This document shows positions 33,842 through 36,514 of a DNA stretch of 36,514 nt, piece after piece. This DNA is from an uncultured Prevotellaceae bacterium (GTDB lineage Bacteria > Bacteroidota > Bacteroidia > Bacteroidales > Muribaculaceae), in assembly GCA_900318205.1 (NCBI GenBank), contig ONJS01000036.1, forward strand, positions 1 through 36,514. Direction: 5' to 3'. Below the pieces are notes generated by a model. The model was not told where the DNA came from, searched no databases, and was given only the letters and a program-made list of their open reading frames with translations. Position 1 is the first letter of the stretch; each line of letters opens with the position of its first letter. The position numbers were made by a program, and so were the translations under genes.

Positions 33842-36315
33842 AGAAAATCAAGTTAATCGCGCTTTTGATGAGCGCAATGACCGCATGGACCATGAGTGCT
33901 CAGTCTCCGATTGCCGTGGACTGGCAGATGGGTCAAAACAACACGGCGGCTAACAATTACAGTTGTCGCTTTGTCATAAAGAACGTCTCCAAGCAGGCCT
34001 TGGACAGTGGCTGGCAGTTCTTTTTCAACCAGTTCTCCCGCTCGGTGGTCCTGCCTGCCGGTTGCCCCGTGGATGTAGAAGAAATTTCTACAACCTATTA
34101 CCGCCTGAAACCCAATGCCAATTACAAGGCACTGGCTGCCGGTGACTCGCTGGTGGTTGATATGGTGATGGGTGGTGCCCTCATCAATAAGAATTACATG
34201 CCTGCTGGTGGACATGTGGTGCTCGGCGGCGACATGGCGCACCCCATTGCAGTGAACATCAACCGCGCACCGCTTGACAAGCCCGGCCAGTGGCGTGACC
34301 ACAAGATTTATCCTGACGGCAACTACATGTACAGTTACAACGAGGCCATCAACGGCTTTGGTGACGGGTACACGGGCAACGACTATGACATTTTCCCTGC
34401 CCCCAAAGAGGTCGATATCGAGGAAGGCTTTACCCAGGTGGGCAGCATCGTCACCATCAAGACCGGCAAATTCTTCCAGTGGGGTGGTTACCGCCGTGCC
34501 AAGAAACTGCTCACCAATGAGTTGGAGAAACGCGGTATCTATTCCTCCAGTGATCAGGGCACTGTTATTCAACTGTTGTTAGACAAGAAGTTGAGCGACA
34601 ACCGTGAGTATTACAGCCTGCGCGTGCATAATGGCAAAATCACGATCCTGGGAGTGACCCAGGCTGCCTTGATCAATGGTGTGAAGACCCTTATCGCAGC
34701 ACTGGACCACAGCAAGGGACACCGCCTGCAGAATTGCTTTATAATCGACTGGCCCGACTTTGGCTACCGTGGTGTGATGCTGGACATCGCCCGCAACTAT
34801 GTGGTCAATGCCGATCAGATGAAGCGCTTCATCGACCTGCTGGCCTACTACAAGTTCAATGTCATCCAGTTCCATTTCACCGATGACGAGGCTTGGCGAC
34901 TGGAAATTCCCGGTTTCCCCGAACTGACGCAGGTGGCAGCCCGTCGTGGCGCGACGCTCGATGAGAAGGGGTATCTGGCACAGATATTTGACGGCAACGG
35001 CAATCCCGATGACCTGTCGCAGTGTGCCAATGGTTACCTTACCCGCAGTGAGTTTATCGACCTGCTGCGCTATGCCTGGCACCGTGGCATCCGCATCATC
35101 CCCGAGATTGAGACCCCTGGACATGCCCGTGCCGCTATCGTGGCGATGAAGAACCGTGCCATGAACAATCCCACTGCCGAGCAATTCCGCTTGTGGGACG
35201 ATAAGAACGAGAGTGTCTATACCTCGGCCCAGAGTTATCACGACAACGTGCTCAACGTCGCCAGCGATGACGTTTACCGCTTTATCGACCGTGTGGTCGG
35301 TGAGTTGCAGCTGATGTACAAGGAGGCTGGCCTGAAACTCGAAATCGTCCACTTGGGCGGTGACGAGGTGCCCAACAACGCCTGGTCCAAGAGCCCCGAC
35401 GTGCAGGCACTCATGCAGCGTGAACACCTGTCGAGTCAGCACGAGGTGAGCGAGTACTACATCAAGCGCATCAGCGAACTGCTTGCCCTACGCAAGATTA
35501 GAATCGAGGGTTGGCAGGAAGTGGCAATGGACCACAAGCCCGAGTTCAACGCTGTGATGACTCCCCGTGTGGCTGGCGTGAACGCCTGGAGCACCGTGGG
35601 CTCGCGTGCCGACGTGCCCTATCGTCTGGCTAATGACGGCTATCCTGTCATCCTGTCCAACGTGACCAATTTCTACATGGATATGGGTTACAGTTGGCAT
35701 CAGAATGAGCAGGGCCTGCACTGGGGTGGCAAGGTGGATGAGTTTGATGCTTGGAGCGCATTGCCTGCCAACATCTACGCCACTGCCCGTACCAATGTGG
35801 ACGGTACCCCCATCAACATCACCACTGCTGGTGATGGCAAAGTGAAACTGGAGAAGCCCGAGAATATCATCGGTGTACAGGCTCAGTTGTGGGGCGAGAC
35901 CCTGCGCTCGTTTGACGAGGTGCAGTACATGCTGCTGCCCAAGATGATGGGTGTGAGCGAGCGTGCATGGACCGCCATGCCCGAGTGGAGCAAGGATTTG
36001 ACCGACCTCAAGTCCTATAACGAGGCCCGTCACCAGTATAACCTCAAGATCGGTACCCGCGAATTGCCGTTGCTGAAGAGCATGGGCTACAACTTCCGCG
36101 TGGGACCTCCGGGTATCAAGTTGGAAGACGGCAAACTGCTCATCAATACCCAGTATCCTGACGAGTTGGTGACCTACACCCTCGACGGTAGCGAGCCCGC
36201 CATCGACTCACCCCGCTGGACCGGCCCCGTCACCATCAAGAACCAGCCCCAGGTCATCAAGGCCAAGGCCTTCTACCTGGGCCACGAGAGCGTGACAACC
36301 TACCTGTTCAAATAA
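33838..36315 (+). CDS. GH20 beta-N-acetylhexosaminidase
   Basis: Secreted exo-hydrolase removing terminal GlcNAc or GalNAc from glycans or chitobiose. The 825 residues run: signal peptide (about 1-21), N-terminal chitobiase-type carbohydrate-binding domain (about 23-165), GH20b domain (about 180-305), catalytic barrel from about 307 (DFGYRGVMLDIARNYV) to 700, and a C-terminal chitobiase-like domain (about 755-825, VTYTLDGSEP). The catalytic pair Asp509-Glu510 lies in HLGGDEVP, and HFTDDEAWRLEIPG is also typical. Host mucin or dietary glycans are possible substrates. It overlaps the phosphatase gene by four bases and is followed by a good terminator. Confidence 0.96.
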   Translation: MKKIKLIALLMSAMTAWTMSAQSPIAVDWQMGQNNTAANNYSCRFVIKNVSKQALDSGWQFFFNQFSRSVVLPAGCPVDVEEISTTYYRLKPNANYKALAAGDSLVVDMVMGGALINKNYMPAGGHVVLGGDMAHPIAVNINRAPLDKPGQWRDHKIYPDGNYMYSYNEAINGFGDGYTGNDYDIFPAPKEVDIEEGFTQVGSIVTIKTGKFFQWGGYRRAKKLLTNELEKRGIYSSSDQGTVIQLLLDKKLSDNREYYSLRVHNGKITILGVTQAALINGVKTLIAALDHSKGHRLQNCFIIDWPDFGYRGVMLDIARNYVVNADQMKRFIDLLAYYKFNVIQFHFTDDEAWRLEIPGFPELTQVAARRGATLDEKGYLAQIFDGNGNPDDLSQCANGYLTRSEFIDLLRYAWHRGIRIIPEIETPGHARAAIVAMKNRAMNNPTAEQFRLWDDKNESVYTSAQSYHDNVLNVASDDVYRFIDRVVGELQLMYKEAGLKLEIVHLGGDEVPNNAWSKSPDVQALMQREHLSSQHEVSEYYIKRISELLALRKIRIEGWQEVAMDHKPEFNAVMTPRVAGVNAWSTVGSRADVPYRLANDGYPVILSNVTNFYMDMGYSWHQNEQGLHWGGKVDEFDAWSALPANIYATARTNVDGTPINITTAGDGKVKLEKPENIIGVQAQLWGETLRSFDEVQYMLLPKMMGVSERAWTAMPEWSKDLTDLKSYNEARHQYNLKIGTRELPLLKSMGYNFRVGPPGIKLEDGKLLINTQYPDELVTYTLDGSEPAIDSPRWTGPVTIKNQPQVIKAKAFYLGHESVTTYLFK

Positions 36316-36342
36316 CTGCCAAATAGGTAATAAGGCTTAAAG

Positions 36343-36375
36343 AGAGAGCTTGGAGAAATCCAGGCTCTCTTATTT
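36343..36375 (+). terminator. Terminator after the GH20 gene
   Basis: AGAGAGCTTGGA and TCCAGGCTCTCT form a 12-bp stem (one G-U) around GAAA, followed by TATTT. Confidence 0.88.
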
Positions 36376-36406
36376 GATCTAGTGATGCCAACGGATGATA
36401 TAATAG

Positions 36407-36514
36407 TCTTGGCTATTCTACAGCCATGACGTGCGCATGGCGACCAAGCGCACCGACTTCTCGCAGGGCTACACTCCGCAAGGCATGCCGATTGTGCTCA
36501 TCACCGAGCCGACC
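36407..36514 (+). other. Possible partial coding fragment at the window end
   Basis: After a TAG at 36404, one plus-strand frame stays open to the end (SHDVRMATKRTDF, then QGMPIVLITEPT) and looks protein-like, but there is no good upstream start and I cannot name a family. It may be the start of a gene lying further right, or an interior fragment joined by rearrangement or assembly. Confidence 0.25.

Noticed and set aside
34579-35442. A 287-codon minus-strand frame opposite the GH20 gene
   Set aside because: It runs across the catalytic domain of a certain gene and has no family features.

Overview
The window looks like a chromosomal segment of a gut-type member of the Bacteroidales (Bacteroidota), probably Muribaculaceae or Prevotellaceae; the rank below order is inference. 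The evidence is the repeated Bacteroidetes promoter form (TTTG, 19-21 bp, TAnnTTTG), the gene content (GldE-like CorC protein, DUF3078, DUF5715, C69 dipeptidase, Bacteroidetes-type YidC, biosynthetic SpeA), and secreted proteins with polysaccharide-related modules. The sequence is dense, mostly housekeeping and envelope genes, with no phage, plasmid, CRISPR array or intact insertion sequence.

Layout. 1-3081: 3' part of a large repetitive secreted protein that ends abruptly. 3082-3508: a gene-free stretch packed with short repeats. 3509-7797: pyrG and yidC, with a small GxxExxY (PDDEXK_3) gene between them. 7977-12290: an apparent run of a TM2 protein, a GH25 lysozyme-like protein, two unknown secreted proteins, a DUF3078 outer-membrane protein and another unknown. 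12339-16240: a C69 dipeptidase and two tandem TraB/GumN proteins. 16431-18329: gldE-like gene and a YkvA protein. 18429-24552 (minus strand): unknown secreted protein, rpmA, rplU, an AAA_14/DUF4143 ATPase, truA, speA. 24734-26512 (minus): secreted dockerin protein. 26826-30279 (plus): class II aldolase, tRNA-Pro(GGG), GH53 galactanase, EamA transporter. 30515-33150 (minus): aroB, HAD phosphatase, DUF5715 lipoprotein. 33341-36315 (plus): low-molecular-weight tyrosine phosphatase overlapping a GH20 hexosaminidase.

Working together: much of the window serves the cell envelope (YidC insertion, lysozyme-like GH25, DUF3078 barrel, M15-like DUF5715, GldE) or glycan use (GH53, GH20, dockerin protein). 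Core metabolism is represented by CTP synthesis, the aldolase, the shikimate pathway and polyamine synthesis.

The most unusual material is between and at the ends of genes. At least six different short-word tandem arrays (7-9 bp words such as TTTAGAC, CTTAGCGN, CTAGANNNN, CTATAGTCA, CTAAACN, ACAAC/GTTGT) sit immediately after stop codons, and in two cases supply the stop codon. Two of the CTTAGCGN copies form an inverted pair around the GxxExxY gene, suggesting a cassette inserted in the pyrG-yidC neighbourhood. Separately, rplU has lost its normal end and reads out of frame into rpmA. The first gene is cut off just as its C-terminal region begins. The last two could be biological or assembly faults, and both are flagged.
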